Source: Streptomyces sp. SAI-127 (GTDB lineage: Bacteria; Actinomycetota; Actinomycetes; Streptomycetales; Streptomycetaceae). Taken from it: 64,000 bases of DNA. Positions 8,171-17,358 of the stretch are shown in pieces. The stretch spans positions 5,766,001 to 5,830,000 of the forward strand of contig NZ_JARXYJ010000001.1 of the NCBI RefSeq assembly GCF_029894425.1, given 5' to 3'. The stretch's first letter is position 1, and each line of letters begins with the position of its first letter. Below the pieces are notes generated by a model. That model saw only the letters and a program-made list of their open reading frames with translations. It was not told where the DNA came from and did no database searches. Position numbers and translations under genes: made by a program.

Positions 8171-9040
8171 ATGGGGAACTTCTTGGCAGGCAGGGTCGTC
8201 GCCGTGACCGGCGCGGGGCGGGGGATCGGGCGGGCGGTCGCGCTGGCCGCGGCGAGGGAGGGGGCGCGGGTCGTCGTCAACGACTACGGCGTTTCCGTGG
8301 ACGGGGCGTCTCCCACGAGTGATGTCGCTTCGGGTGTCGTGAAGGAGATCGAGGCGGCCGGGGGCGAGGCCGTCGCCGTGGCCGACGACATCTCGACGAT
8401 GGCGGGTGGGCAGCGGGTGGTCGATGTCGCGTTGTCTTCTTACGGACGGCTCGACGGTGTCGTCTGTGTCGCCGGGATTCTGCGTGAGCGGATGTTGTTC
8501 AACATGACCGAGGAGGAGTGGGATCCGGTCGTCGCCACGCATTTGAAGGGGACGTTCACGGTGTTCCGGGCGGCCTCCGCGGTGATGCGGAAGCAGCGGG
8601 CGGGGACGTTGATCGGATTCACCAGCGGGAATCACCAGGGGTCGGCTTCGCAGGCGAATTACAGCGCGGCGAAGGGCGGGATCATTTCCCTGGTCCGTAG
8701 TGCGGCGCTCGGGTTGCACAAATACGGGGTGACCGCGAATGCGGTGGCGCCTGTCGCCCGTACGCGGATGTCGGCGAACGTGCCCTTCGAGCTGACGGAG
8801 ATCGGGGAGCCGGAGGACGTGGCCGCCATGGTGGTCTACCTGCTGTCGGCACGGGCCCAGGAGATCACCGGGCAGGTGTACACCGTGGCGGGGCCGAAGA
8901 TCGCGGTGTGGGCTCAGCCTCGGGAGTTGCGCGCGGCGTATGCCTCCGGCGGGTGGACGCCGGATCGGATCGCGGAGTTCTTGCCGGGGAGTGTGGGTGT
9001 GGATCCGATGCCGTTGCTTTCTGGGCCGGGCGCCCAATAG
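8171..9040 (+). CDS. Short-chain dehydrogenase/reductase (3-hydroxyacyl-CoA dehydrogenase-like)
   Basis: A 289-residue SDR with the cofactor motif TGAGRGIG at residues 14-21 and active-site YSAAK. The VVNDYGVSVDG segment after the second beta strand resembles the dehydrogenase domain of MFE-2/HSD17B4-type beta-oxidation proteins. The C-terminal tail (about residues 225-289) is longer than in a minimal SDR and extends past the substrate loop. It leads a co-oriented set with an acyl-CoA dehydrogenase and an alcohol dehydrogenase, and operators of the CTGAC family lie just upstream. An oxidation step in acyl-CoA or alicyclic breakdown is likely. Confidence 0.82.
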   Translation: MGNFLAGRVVAVTGAGRGIGRAVALAAAREGARVVVNDYGVSVDGASPTSDVASGVVKEIEAAGGEAVAVADDISTMAGGQRVVDVALSSYGRLDGVVCVAGILRERMLFNMTEEEWDPVVATHLKGTFTVFRAASAVMRKQRAGTLIGFTSGNHQGSASQANYSAAKGGIISLVRSAALGLHKYGVTANAVAPVARTRMSANVPFELTEIGEPEDVAAMVVYLLSARAQEITGQVYTVAGPKIAVWAQPRELRAAYASGGWTPDRIAEFLPGSVGVDPMPLLSGPGAQ

Positions 9041-9111
9041 CTCGGGGATACGGGTGGTGTTCCCCGCGCCCCTGGGTGGGGTGTCGGCTCCGGTGTTGAG
9101 AGGAGATCCTC

Positions 9112-10263
9112 GTGGACTTTGGATTCAGCGCAGAGGACGATGCATTTCGATCCGAGGTGCGGGAATGGCTGTCCAGCCACGTGGACGGGGCCCAGGACCG
9201 TCGTACCTGGGAACGCACCCTCGGTAAGTCAGGGTGGATCGGGCTCGGCTGGGAGGAATCCGGATTCGGCAACCGGACCGCCACCCTCACCCAGCAGGTC
9301 GTCTGGGCCGAGGAGTACGCGTGGTCGGGGGCGCCGGCGCGGTCCGGGCACATCGGGGAGAAGCTGTTGGCTCCCACTCTCCTGGCGCACGGAACCGACG
9401 AGCAGAAGGCGCGCTTTCTTCCTCCCGTCGCCGCCGGGGAGGAGCTGTGGTGCCAGGGGTACAGCGAGCCCGGGGCGGGGTCCGATCTCGCGGGGGTGCG
9501 GACCAGGGCCACCCGGGTCGAGGACGGGACGTATCGGATCAGCGGGCAGAAGATCTGGACGTCCCTCGCCCATGAGGCGGACTGGTGTTTCGTCCTCGCA
9601 CGGACCGACCCGGAGTCCGGTCGGCATCACGGGCTGTCGTTCCTCCTCGTTCCCATGGACCAGCCGGGGTGCGTCGAGGTGCGGCCCATTCGGCAGATGA
9701 CCGGGACCAGTGAGTTCAACGAGGTCTTCTTCGACGGGGCACACGCGCGTGCGGAGCATGTCGTCGGGGGTGAGGGGCGCGGCTGGCAGGTGGCGATGAG
9801 TCTGCTGGGGTTCGAGCGCGGGGTGTCCACGCTGGCCCAACAGGTGGGGTTCGCCGAGGAGTTGATGCGGGTCGTGCAGACCGCCGTACGGACTGGCGCG
9901 GTTTCCGATCCGGTCGTGCGGGCGCTGCTCGTGCGGCAGTGGGCCGAGCTGCGGACCATGCGGTGGAACGCCCTGCGGACGCTGGGGGGTTCGGGGGACG
10001 CCGGGGCGTCCAGTGTGGCCAAGCTGCTGTGGGCGGGGTGGCATCAACGGCTCGGGGAGCTGGCGATGCTCGTGCGGGGGGCGGAGGCGACGGTCGGGCC
10101 CGGGGACTGGTCCCCTTCCTCGCCGTACGAACTCGACGCCCTGCAGCACCTGTTCCTGTTCTCGCGGGCCGACACCATCTACGGCGGCTCGGACCAGATC
10201 CAGCGCACCATCATCGCCGAGCGGGTGCTCGGTCTGCCCAGGGAACCAAAGGGGGTCGTCTGA
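9112..10263 (+). CDS. Acyl-CoA dehydrogenase
   Basis: A 383-residue flavoprotein starting at GTG (MDFGFSAEDDAFRSEVREWL) behind AGGAGA. The middle-domain motif EELWCQGYSEPGAGSDLAGVRTRA and the C-terminal GGSDQIQRTIIAERVLGLP are both intact. It closely resembles the subunit at 3260 in layout, so the two may be paralogues acting in the same regulon. Its stop codon overlaps the start of the next gene (TGATG), showing translational coupling to the alcohol dehydrogenase. Confidence 0.9.
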   Translation: MDFGFSAEDDAFRSEVREWLSSHVDGAQDRRTWERTLGKSGWIGLGWEESGFGNRTATLTQQVVWAEEYAWSGAPARSGHIGEKLLAPTLLAHGTDEQKARFLPPVAAGEELWCQGYSEPGAGSDLAGVRTRATRVEDGTYRISGQKIWTSLAHEADWCFVLARTDPESGRHHGLSFLLVPMDQPGCVEVRPIRQMTGTSEFNEVFFDGAHARAEHVVGGEGRGWQVAMSLLGFERGVSTLAQQVGFAEELMRVVQTAVRTGAVSDPVVRALLVRQWAELRTMRWNALRTLGGSGDAGASSVAKLLWAGWHQRLGELAMLVRGAEATVGPGDWSPSSPYELDALQHLFLFSRADTIYGGSDQIQRTIIAERVLGLPREPKGVV

Positions 10264-11312
10264 TGCGCGGCGTGCTGTTCGACGGAAGGCAGGTCCAGGT
10301 CGTCGACGATCTGGAGGTGCGGGATCCGGGACCCGGCGAGGTACAGGTCGCGATCTCGGCGGCCGGGCTGTGCCACAGCGACCTGTCCGTGGTGGACGGG
10401 ACCATTCCGTTTCCGGTTCCGGTGGTGCTGGGGCACGAGGGCGCGGGCGTGGTGGAGGCGGTGGGGGACGGGGTCACTCATGTCGGGCCCGGTGACCATG
10501 TGGCGCTGTCCACGCTCGCCAACTGCGGTGCCTGCGCCGACTGCGACCGGGGGCGGCCGACCATGTGCCGCAAGGCCATCGGGCGGCCCCAGAGGCCCTT
10601 TTCACGGGGCGGGAAGCGCGTGTTCCAGTTCGCGTGCAACTCCGCCTTCGCGGAACGGACGGTGGTGAAGGCCGTTCAGGCGGTCCGGATTCCGAAGGAC
10701 ATTCCGCTGCCGTCCGCCGCGCTCATCGGGTGCGGGGTGCTGACCGGGGTGGGGGCCGTGCTCAACCGGGCCCGGGTGGACCGGGGGGAGAGCGTGCTGG
10801 TCATCGGGACCGGAGGGATCGGGCTCAACGTCATCCAGGGCGCGCGGATCGCGGGGGCGTCGCGGATCGTGGCGGTGGACGCCAACCCGGCGAAAGAGGC
10901 GATGGCCCGGCAGTTCGGGGCGACCGACTTCCTGACGTCGGCGGAGGGGGTGCGGGACCTGCTGCCGCACGGCGTGGACCACGCCTTCGAGTGCGTCGGG
11001 CGGGTCGAACTCGTGCGCACCGCCGTGGACTTGCTGGACCGGCACGGCCAGGCGGTCCTGCTGGGGGTGCCGGCGGCGGGAGCGGAGGCGTCCTTCGTCG
11101 TCTCGTCGATGTTCCTGGACAAGTCCATCCTCGGCTGCCGCTACGGATCGTCGCGGCCGCAGCGGGACATCCCGCTGTACGCGGAGCTCTACCGGCAGGG
11201 ACGCCTGTTCCTCGACGAGCTGATCACCGAGACCTACCCCATCGAGGACTTCGAGAAGGCGGTGGGGGACGCGGAGGCGGGGCGGGTGGCCCGGGGGGTG
11301 CTGACCTTCTAG
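10263..11312 (+). CDS. Zinc-dependent alcohol dehydrogenase
   Basis: A 349-residue MDR-superfamily enzyme. Catalytic zinc ligands are present (GLCHSD with its Cys, GHEGAG with its His), and the four-cysteine structural zinc site lies within CGACADCDRGRPTMC. The NAD-binding motif is GTGGIGLNVIQGA. The start ATG shares a base with the upstream dehydrogenase stop. It should interconvert an alcohol and an aldehyde or ketone in the pathway encoded by this operon. The group resembles the actinobacterial ADHs found next to acyl-CoA dehydrogenases. The substrate is unknown. Confidence 0.88.
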   Translation: MRGVLFDGRQVQVVDDLEVRDPGPGEVQVAISAAGLCHSDLSVVDGTIPFPVPVVLGHEGAGVVEAVGDGVTHVGPGDHVALSTLANCGACADCDRGRPTMCRKAIGRPQRPFSRGGKRVFQFACNSAFAERTVVKAVQAVRIPKDIPLPSAALIGCGVLTGVGAVLNRARVDRGESVLVIGTGGIGLNVIQGARIAGASRIVAVDANPAKEAMARQFGATDFLTSAEGVRDLLPHGVDHAFECVGRVELVRTAVDLLDRHGQAVLLGVPAAGAEASFVVSSMFLDKSILGCRYGSSRPQRDIPLYAELYRQGRLFLDELITETYPIEDFEKAVGDAEAGRVARGVLTF

Positions 11313-11320
11313 CCCCCGGA

Positions 11321-11343
11321 GTTTTCCACAGGCCCTGGAAAAC
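11321..11343. promoter_or_regulatory. 8-bp inverted repeat between ADH and MFS genes
   Basis: GTTTTCCA and TGGAAAAC are perfect arms around CAGGCCC, 8 bp after the ADH stop and 40 bp before the MFS start. It could be a weak terminator (no U-tract follows) or an operator for the transporter gene. Confidence 0.4.
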
Positions 11344-11382
11344 CCTTGGAGCGATGTCAGTGCCGGGCCCTAGCTTCGACGC

Positions 11383-12666
11383 ATGACCTACCGAGACGTC
11401 GCCTCCCCACAGGTCCTGGTCTGGGCCTGCACGTCCGTCGGCGCCCGTATGCCGGTGGCGATGGCTCCCCTGGCTCTCGTCTTCCTGGTGCGCGAAAGAC
11501 CGGGAGGGTATGCGCTGGGAGCGGTGCTCGCGGCGGCCTATGTGATCGGTGAGATCGTCGGCGCCCCGGTGCTCGGGCTGCGACTGCCCCCCGAGCGTGC
11601 CCGGCCCCAGCTGGCCGTGGGGCTTACTACCGGGGCTCTCGGGTTCGCGGGGCTCGGGGTGTTTCCCGACGCGCCCTCCCTGGTGCTGGGCGCGTTCGCC
11701 TTCCTGGCCGGAGCCACTCCCGCCGCTGCGACCGGCGGGCTGCGCGCACTGCTCACCGAGCTGGTTCCGGAGCGGGCCGTCGCGCAGGCGCTGTCCACCG
11801 AGTCGATGCTCAACTCCGTGATCTGGGCCGTCTCCCCGGCCGCCGTCGCCGGCCTCGCCCTCCAAGTCGCGCCCCATGTCCCCCTGTTGCTCGCAGCCGC
11901 CCTGATGGCGGCGTCGGTCGCGGGGCTGTGGCTGCTCCCGGCCGGTTGGAAGGTGGACGACTCGGCGGCCGGCGCGTGGTCAGGCGGATCACTGCCCCGG
12001 CTGCTGCTGGGCGCCTGGCCCGTGTACGTCGCGGGCGCGGCCAGCCTCAGCCTGCTGGGCCTCGCCGAACTCGTCCTGCCCGCCCTGCTCGAACAGCGCG
12101 GCATCCCCGTCGGCTGGTCGGGACCGCTGCTGACCGGGCTTGCGGTGGGCGCCGGACTCGGGGCGTTCCTCTACGGCCTGCGCACCTGGCCCGGTCTGCT
12201 GCGCACCCGCAGTGTCGTGCTGATGTGCGGCACCTCGATCTGCGTGACGCTCATCGCGTTGACACCGAACACCGCCGGGATCGCGACCGCGCTCGCCGTG
12301 GGTGGCCTGCTCCAGTCGGGCGCGCTGCTCACCCGCAACCTCGCCCTGCGCGACGCGCTTCCGCCCGGCGCCCTGGCCGCCGGCTACTCCGTGATGTACG
12401 CGGCGGCGGGCGCGGGTTACGCGGCCACGGGTTCGCTCGCCGGAGCCCTGCTCAAGGTGACGGTGCCGTCCACCGCCGTCCTGGCTGGGGTGGCGTTGAC
12501 CCTCGTGCTGACGGGAATCGGCTGGTGGGGGGAGGCGCGCCGCACGCGGAGCTCAGCGCAGGGCGCCGACGCCGTCGTAGTGCCCGGACGGGTGGTCGGG
12601 GAGCTCGCTCCCGGCGCGGAAGGTACGGCGATAGGCGGTCGGTGTGACGCCGAGGGCCGTTTGTAG
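11383..12666 (+). CDS. Major facilitator superfamily transporter
   Basis: A 427-residue membrane protein with about 12 hydrophobic helices, for example residues 20-32 (MPVAMAPLALVFL), repeated Ala/Leu/Gly-rich segments, and late helices around 290-385. A central break (LLPAGWKVDDSAAGAWSGG) is the cytoplasmic loop between the two six-helix halves. The last 45 residues are polar and overlap 114 bp of the convergent AraC-type regulator gene. The substrate cannot be inferred. The gene stands alone and has no CTGAC-family site upstream. Confidence 0.8.
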   Translation: MTYRDVASPQVLVWACTSVGARMPVAMAPLALVFLVRERPGGYALGAVLAAAYVIGEIVGAPVLGLRLPPERARPQLAVGLTTGALGFAGLGVFPDAPSLVLGAFAFLAGATPAAATGGLRALLTELVPERAVAQALSTESMLNSVIWAVSPAAVAGLALQVAPHVPLLLAAALMAASVAGLWLLPAGWKVDDSAAGAWSGGSLPRLLLGAWPVYVAGAASLSLLGLAELVLPALLEQRGIPVGWSGPLLTGLAVGAGLGAFLYGLRTWPGLLRTRSVVLMCGTSICVTLIALTPNTAGIATALAVGGLLQSGALLTRNLALRDALPPGALAAGYSVMYAAAGAGYAATGSLAGALLKVTVPSTAVLAGVALTLVLTGIGWWGEARRTRSSAQGADAVVVPGRVVGELAPGAEGTAIGGRCDAEGRL

Positions 12667-13611
12667 GTGCTGGCGCATCGACTGGGCGGTGCCGAAGCCG
12701 GCGTCGTGGGCGACCTGGTCGACGGAGAGGTCGGTGGACTCCAGGAGGTGCCGGGCGCGTTCCACGCGTTGCTGGGTGAGCCACTGGCCGGGGCTGACGC
12801 CGACCTCCTCGCGGAAGCGGCGCGTGAAGGTGCGTACGGACATGGCCTCCTGCTCGGCCATGTCCCGCAGCTGGATCGGCTCGTGCAGACGGCCGAGCGC
12901 CCAGGCGCGGGCCGAGGTCGTGGTCGCCTGCTGCGGGTCGGGCACGGGCCGGTGGATGTACTGCGCCTGCCCGCCGTCGCGGTGCGGCGGCACGACCGTG
13001 CGGCGGGCCACGTCGTTGGCGACCGCCGTGCCGTGGTCGCGGCGCACCATGTGCAGGCACAGGTCGATCCCGGCGGCGACGCCCGCGGAGGTCAGGACGT
13101 CCCCGTCGTCGATGAACAGGACCTCCGGGTCGACCTTGACCTGCGGGAAGAGCCGCTGGAGACGGTCGGAGTCGGCCCAGTGCGTGGTGGCAGGGCGGCC
13201 GTCGAGAAGGCGGGCGGCGGCCAGGACGTAGACGCCGGTGCAGATGGAGGCGAGCCGGGTGCCGGGGCGGATGTGGGCGAGGGCGGCGGCCAGTTCGTCG
13301 GTCAGCACGCCCTGCTCGAAGACCGGGCCCAGTTCGTACGACGCCGGGACGATCACGGTGTCGGCGGTGGCCAGGGTCTCCGGGCCGTGTTCGACCTGGA
13401 TGGCGAAGTCGGCGTCGGTCTGCACCGGGCCCGGCGGGCGGATCGAGCAGGTGACGACCTCGTACAGCAGGCGCCCCTCGGCGTCCCTGGGGCGGCCGAA
13501 GATCCGGTGCGGGATGCCCAGCTCGAACGGCAGCACACCGTCCATGGCGAGGACGACCACGCGGTGCGGGCGGAACTCCGGGGCACGACGGGCACGGCGG
13601 TCAGGGCTCAT
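12553..13611 (-). CDS. GlxA-type transcriptional regulator (DJ-1/PfpI domain + AraC HTH)
   Basis: A 352-residue regulator. Residues about 17-185 form a DJ-1/PfpI amidotransferase-like sensor domain with the nucleophile-elbow segment ASICTGVYVLAAARLLDGR. Residues about 240-335 form an AraC-type double helix-turn-helix (MAEQEAMSVRTFTRRFREEVG and LSVDQVAHDAGFGTAQSMRQHL). GlxA-type proteins are common in Streptomyces and regulate amino-acid or methylated-amine catabolism and development. It is divergent from the MFS gene at 13683, its most likely direct target, and converges with and overlaps the 3' end of the other MFS gene. Confidence 0.87.
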   Translation of the reverse strand: MSPDRRARRAPEFRPHRVVVLAMDGVLPFELGIPHRIFGRPRDAEGRLLYEVVTCSIRPPGPVQTDADFAIQVEHGPETLATADTVIVPASYELGPVFEQGVLTDELAAALAHIRPGTRLASICTGVYVLAAARLLDGRPATTHWADSDRLQRLFPQVKVDPEVLFIDDGDVLTSAGVAAGIDLCLHMVRRDHGTAVANDVARRTVVPPHRDGGQAQYIHRPVPDPQQATTTSARAWALGRLHEPIQLRDMAEQEAMSVRTFTRRFREEVGVSPGQWLTQQRVERARHLLESTDLSVDQVAHDAGFGTAQSMRQHLQTALGVTPTAYRRTFRAGSELPDHPSGHYDGVGALR

Positions 13612-13682
13612 GGCCCGATCCTAACGAATGCTGTCCTTCGGGCCAATGGATCCGGGGCGGCGCAGGACGGAAGCTCTATGTC

Positions 13683-14996
13683 GTGACCCAGACAAGCGAA
13701 GCCGCCGTGCAGGCAGCCCATACGGAAAACCAGTCGGCCCCTCGTATCCACCGCGCCTGGTTCGTCGCCGCCGTCACCTTCGTGACGATCATCGGCGCGG
13801 CCGCCTTCCGCTCCCTGCCGGGCCTGCTCATCGATCCCCTGCACGACGACTTCGGCTGGTCGCGCGGCACCATCAGCGCGGCCGTCTCCGTCAACCTCGC
13901 GCTGTACGGCCTGACCGCCCCCTTCGCCGCGGCGCTCATGGACCGCTTCGGCATCCGGCGGGTGGTCGCGGTCGCGCTGACCGTGATCGCGGTCGGTTCG
14001 GGGCTGACCGTGTGGATGACGGCGGCCTGGCAGCTGATGCTGTACTGGGGCCTGCTCGTCGGTCTCGGCAGCGGCTCGATGGCACTGGCGTTCGCCGCGA
14101 CCGTCACCAATCGCTGGTTCACCGAGCGGCGCGGCCTGGTCACCGGCATCCTGACCGCCGCCTCAGCCTCCGGTCAGCTGATCTTCCTGCCGGTGCTGTC
14201 CTGGATGGTCGAGAAGCACGACTGGCGCCCGGCGGCGATCACGGTCGCGCTCGCCGCCCTCGCGGTCGTCCCCTTCGTCTGGCTGCTGCTGCGCGACCAC
14301 CCGGCCGACGTGGGCCTGAAGCCGTACGGCGCCAAGGAGTTCGTGCCGAAGCCGGAGCCGGTCCCGGGCGCCGCGCGCCGAGCGGTGACGGTCCTGTTCA
14401 AGGCCGCCCGCACCGGCCCCTTCTGGCTGCTGGCCGGCACCTTCGCGATCTGCGGCGCCTCCACCAACGGCCTGATCCAGACCCACTTCGTGCCGGCCGC
14501 CCACGACCACGGCATGCCCGTCACGGCGGCCGCCTCGCTGCTCGCGGTGATCGGCGTGTTCGACGTGGTCGGCACGGTGGCCTCCGGCTGGTTCACCGAC
14601 CGCTTCGAGCCCCGCCGCCTGCTCGCCGTCTACTACGCCCTGCGCGGCATCTCGCTCCTGTTCCTGCCCATGCTGCTGGCCCCCTCGGTCCACCCGCCGA
14701 TGCTCTTCTTCATCGTCTTCTACGGCCTCGACTGGGTCGCCACCGTCCCGCCCACCGTCGCCCTGTGCCGCGAGCAGTACGGCGACGACAGCGCGATCGT
14801 CTTCGGCTGGGTCCTCGCCTCCCACCAGGTCGGCGCGGCGCTGATCGCCTTCCTCGGCGGTGTCGCCCGGGACGTGTTCGGCTCGTACGACATGATCTGG
14901 TACGCGTCCGGCGCGCTGTGCGCGGCGGCGGCGCTGATGGCGCTGGTGATCAGGCGTCGGCCGGCCGCGGTGCCCTTGGCGGCAACCACCGCCTAG
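13683..14996 (+). CDS. MFS transporter (monocarboxylate/oxalate-formate antiporter-like)
   Basis: A 437-residue membrane protein with 12 predicted helices. The N-terminal RSLPGLLIDPLHDDFGWSRGTISAAVSVN and the loop MDRFGIRRV match the OFA/MCT-type MFS branch that imports small organic acids. The central loop around residues 215-235 (YGAKEFVPKPEPVPG) separates the halves. It starts at GTG, 71 bp from the divergent GlxA-type regulator, which probably controls it. It converges on the flavin reductase gene with only 4 bp between stops. Confidence 0.85.
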   Translation: MTQTSEAAVQAAHTENQSAPRIHRAWFVAAVTFVTIIGAAAFRSLPGLLIDPLHDDFGWSRGTISAAVSVNLALYGLTAPFAAALMDRFGIRRVVAVALTVIAVGSGLTVWMTAAWQLMLYWGLLVGLGSGSMALAFAATVTNRWFTERRGLVTGILTAASASGQLIFLPVLSWMVEKHDWRPAAITVALAALAVVPFVWLLLRDHPADVGLKPYGAKEFVPKPEPVPGAARRAVTVLFKAARTGPFWLLAGTFAICGASTNGLIQTHFVPAAHDHGMPVTAAASLLAVIGVFDVVGTVASGWFTDRFEPRRLLAVYYALRGISLLFLPMLLAPSVHPPMLFFIVFYGLDWVATVPPTVALCREQYGDDSAIVFGWVLASHQVGAALIAFLGGVARDVFGSYDMIWYASGALCAAAALMALVIRRRPAAVPLAATTA

Positions 14997-15000
14997 ACCC

Positions 15001-15597
15001 CTAGAGGAACCGCCCCTTGTGGAACAGGAGGGGCGGTTCGCCGTCTCCGTCGCCCGGCCCGAGCGCGTCCACCCGCCCCACCACGATCAGATGGTCCCCG
15101 CCGGTGTGCACCGCGTGGATCGTGCAGTCGATCCAGGCGAGGGTGCCCGCGAGGCGGGGCGAGCCGGAGGCCGGGGCCGGGTCGTGGGCCACGCCCGCGA
15201 ACTTGTCCGCGCCGCGCACCGCGAACGCCCTGCACAGCTCGCCCTGTTCGGCGCTCAGGACGTTCACGCAGAAGACGCCCGCCTGGGCGATGCGGGGCCA
15301 GGTCGTCGACGTACGGCCCACCATGAAGGCGACGAGCGGCGGGTCGAGGGAGAGGGAGGAGAAGGACTGGCAGGCGAAACCGGCCGGTTCCGCGCCGGGT
15401 GCCCCGGGTGCCGTCACCACGGTCACGCCGCTCGCGAAGGATCCCAGCACGCGCCGGAACTCGGCCTGCTCGACCGGCGCGCGCTCGTCCTCTCGCACAC
15501 ACCGCAGCTCCGGGCGGGGCAGCGCCTCGACCGCGAGGGTCCTGCCGGACCGGAGGTAGCGGACGGCGGCCTCGGCCATTCCTGCTTGTCCCATCAC
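15001..15597 (-). CDS. Flavin reductase domain protein (HpaC-type)
   Basis: A 198-residue protein of the flavin reductase-like FMN-binding family: GSFASGVTVVTA near residue 53, FACQSFSSLSLDPPLVAFMV near residue 73, and the C-terminal DHLIVVGRV. Such proteins supply reduced flavin to two-component monooxygenases. No matching oxygenase is adjacent, but a CTGAC-family operator directly upstream ties it to the catabolic regulon. The N-terminal 40 residues (MMGQAGMAEAAVRYLRSGRT and following) are longer than usual, and an internal start is possible. Confidence 0.85.
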   Translation of the reverse strand: MMGQAGMAEAAVRYLRSGRTLAVEALPRPELRCVREDERAPVEQAEFRRVLGSFASGVTVVTAPGAPGAEPAGFACQSFSSLSLDPPLVAFMVGRTSTTWPRIAQAGVFCVNVLSAEQGELCRAFAVRGADKFAGVAHDPAPASGSPRLAGTLAWIDCTIHAVHTGGDHLIVVGRVDALGPGDGDGEPPLLFHKGRFL

Positions 15598-15610
15598 ACT
15601 TCCATTGAAG

Positions 15611-15625
15611 CTGACGGTGTGTCAG
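15611..15625. promoter_or_regulatory. Operator-like palindrome, site 5 of the CTGAC family
   Basis: CTGACGGTGTGTCAG: perfect 5-bp arms, 13 bp upstream of the flavin reductase start (minus strand) and about 50 bp upstream of the divergent membrane protein gene. Confidence 0.65.
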
Positions 15626-15675
15626 ATGAAAAGGGTTGGGGCACGCGCACGTGAGACCACCCGTACGCTGCGTTT

Positions 15676-16563
15676 ATGGGGTGGGGGAACGCACGGCTCA
15701 ACGAGGCCGCCGCGGTGTGCGCGGTGCAGCTTCCGGCGATCGGCCTGATCTGGTGGATCGGGAGCCTGCTCGGCGACGACCACGCGTACGCGGGCGCGTT
15801 CGGATTCCTCTCCCTGCTCGTCCTGGCGTGTCTCCTCGTCGTGGCGCCGCTGATCCTGCCGGTGCTCGGCCTCGCGCACGCGATGGCCCAGATCGTGCCC
15901 GCCGAGGCACTCGCGCGGCTCGTCGCCCGCCGCGCGCGAGGACCCCTGTGGGCCTGGCACGTGCTGTGCGCGGCCGGGCTCGGCGTGGTCTGGGCGGGAC
16001 TCGCCGGGCTGCTGTGGGACTGGCCGTTCACCGTCACGGCACCGCTCCTCGCCGCCCTCGGTGTGCTCCCGGTGCTCGGCCTCGGGTGGCTCCGGAGACG
16101 TACCCGAGGCTTCTGGGGGGTGTGGCTGCCCTCCCTGTTCGCCTCCGTCGGCCTGTTCCTCCTGGTCTTCCTCGGCGGCGTGCCGGCCACGACCACGGGA
16201 ATCGTCGAGGAGTACGAGCCACCCGCGCTGTCCGCCGAGCAGCTCACCGGCGTCTGGCGGGGCGACGAGGGCGCGGTCCTCAGCCTCGGCACGGGCGGCC
16301 GGGCCGAACTCACCGACCTGCCCACCGAGTCCGGGTCCGCCGACCAGTCCGCCGAGCCGCCCTTCGCCGTGTGCGACGGCACCGGCACCTGGCTGCTCGA
16401 CGACAAGCGCGCCCACGACCGCGCCGGTGTCGTCGTACGGCTCGACGGGGGATGCGGGCAGGAGACGTACTGGAGGATCGGCGGGACCGAGTCCGAGCCC
16501 GAGCTGTTCGTGCCGTTCGGGGACCCGGACGCGCCGGACCTGCGGATCCTGACCCGGGACTGA
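15676..16563 (+). CDS. Hypothetical membrane protein with extracytoplasmic C-terminal domain
   Basis: A 295-residue protein of unknown function. Residues 1-175 hold about five hydrophobic segments (for example 13-30, 42-70, 96-118, 122-137 and 152-168). Residues about 185-295 are soluble and probably outside the membrane. This part reads SAEQLTGVWRGDEGAVLSLGTGGRAEL, then a segment with C235 and C262, resembling the small beta-rich 'lipocalin-like' tails of many streptomycete membrane proteins. I do not recognise a family. It is divergent from the flavin reductase and converges with the enoyl-CoA hydratase. Confidence 0.65.
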   Translation: MGWGNARLNEAAAVCAVQLPAIGLIWWIGSLLGDDHAYAGAFGFLSLLVLACLLVVAPLILPVLGLAHAMAQIVPAEALARLVARRARGPLWAWHVLCAAGLGVVWAGLAGLLWDWPFTVTAPLLAALGVLPVLGLGWLRRRTRGFWGVWLPSLFASVGLFLLVFLGGVPATTTGIVEEYEPPALSAEQLTGVWRGDEGAVLSLGTGGRAELTDLPTESGSADQSAEPPFAVCDGTGTWLLDDKRAHDRAGVVVRLDGGCGQETYWRIGGTESEPELFVPFGDPDAPDLRILTRD

Positions 16564-16566
16564 GCC

Positions 16567-17358
16567 TCAACGGCCCCGGTACTCGGGGCTCCGGCGCTCC
16601 ACGAAGCCCGCCACGCCCTCCTGCGCGTCCTCCGTCGTCATGTTGATCTCCTGGGCGGCGGCCTCCGCGGCGAAAGCGGTGGCGCGGTCGGAGTCCAGGG
16701 ACGCGTTCACGAGCTGTTTCGTCAGGGCCAGGGCGCGGGTGGGGCCGGTGGCGAGGCGCTCGGCCCATTCGCGGGCCGTTTTGGTCAGCTCCTCGTCCTC
16801 CAGGACCCGGTTGACGAGACCCAGACGTTCGGCTTCGCGAGCGGTGAGAGCCTCGCCGAAGAACATCAGCTCCTTCGCCCGCTGCGGGCCGATCAGACGG
16901 GGCAGGAGATAGGTGCCGCCGCCGTCGGGGACCAGGCCCCGGCGGACGAAGACCTCGATGAACTTCGCCGACTCGGCGGCCAGGACGAGATCGCAGGCGA
17001 ACGCGAGGTGCGCGCCGAGACCGGCCGCGGTGCCGTTCACCGCGGCGATCACCGGCTTCTCGCAGTCGAGGACGGCCGCGATCAGCCGTTGGGCCCCCAG
17101 CCGCAGAGTGCGGGCCACATCACCGGCGACGCGTTCTCCCGCACCGGAGGCCCCTCGCAGGTCGGCACCCGCGCAGAAGCCGCGGCCGGTTCCGGTGAGG
17201 ACGACGGCCCGCACCTCCGGATCGGCCGACGCCTGGCCCAACAGCTCGACGAGCAGGTCCCGTTGACCGGGCGTGAGGGCGTTGAGCACCTCGGGCCTGT
17301 CGAGGGTGATGTACGAGACCTGGCCGTCGACGATGTGCCGCACCTCGCTCACCGGCAC
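16567..17358 (-). CDS. Enoyl-CoA hydratase/isomerase
   Basis: A 263-residue crotonase-fold protein. The first oxyanion-hole segment is GRGFCAGADLRGAS and the second is AAVNGTAAGLGAHLAFACDLVLA. An acidic residue is present in the region of the second catalytic glutamate (LVPDGGGTYLLPRLIGPQRAKELMFFG). It should hydrate or isomerise an unsaturated acyl-CoA. Its start overlaps the end of the acyl-CoA synthetase gene by 10 bp, so the two are co-translated and presumably act in sequence. Confidence 0.88.
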   Translation of the reverse strand: MPVSEVRHIVDGQVSYITLDRPEVLNALTPGQRDLLVELLGQASADPEVRAVVLTGTGRGFCAGADLRGASGAGERVAGDVARTLRLGAQRLIAAVLDCEKPVIAAVNGTAAGLGAHLAFACDLVLAAESAKFIEVFVRRGLVPDGGGTYLLPRLIGPQRAKELMFFGEALTAREAERLGLVNRVLEDEELTKTAREWAERLATGPTRALALTKQLVNASLDSDRATAFAAEAAAQEINMTTEDAQEGVAGFVERRSPEYRGR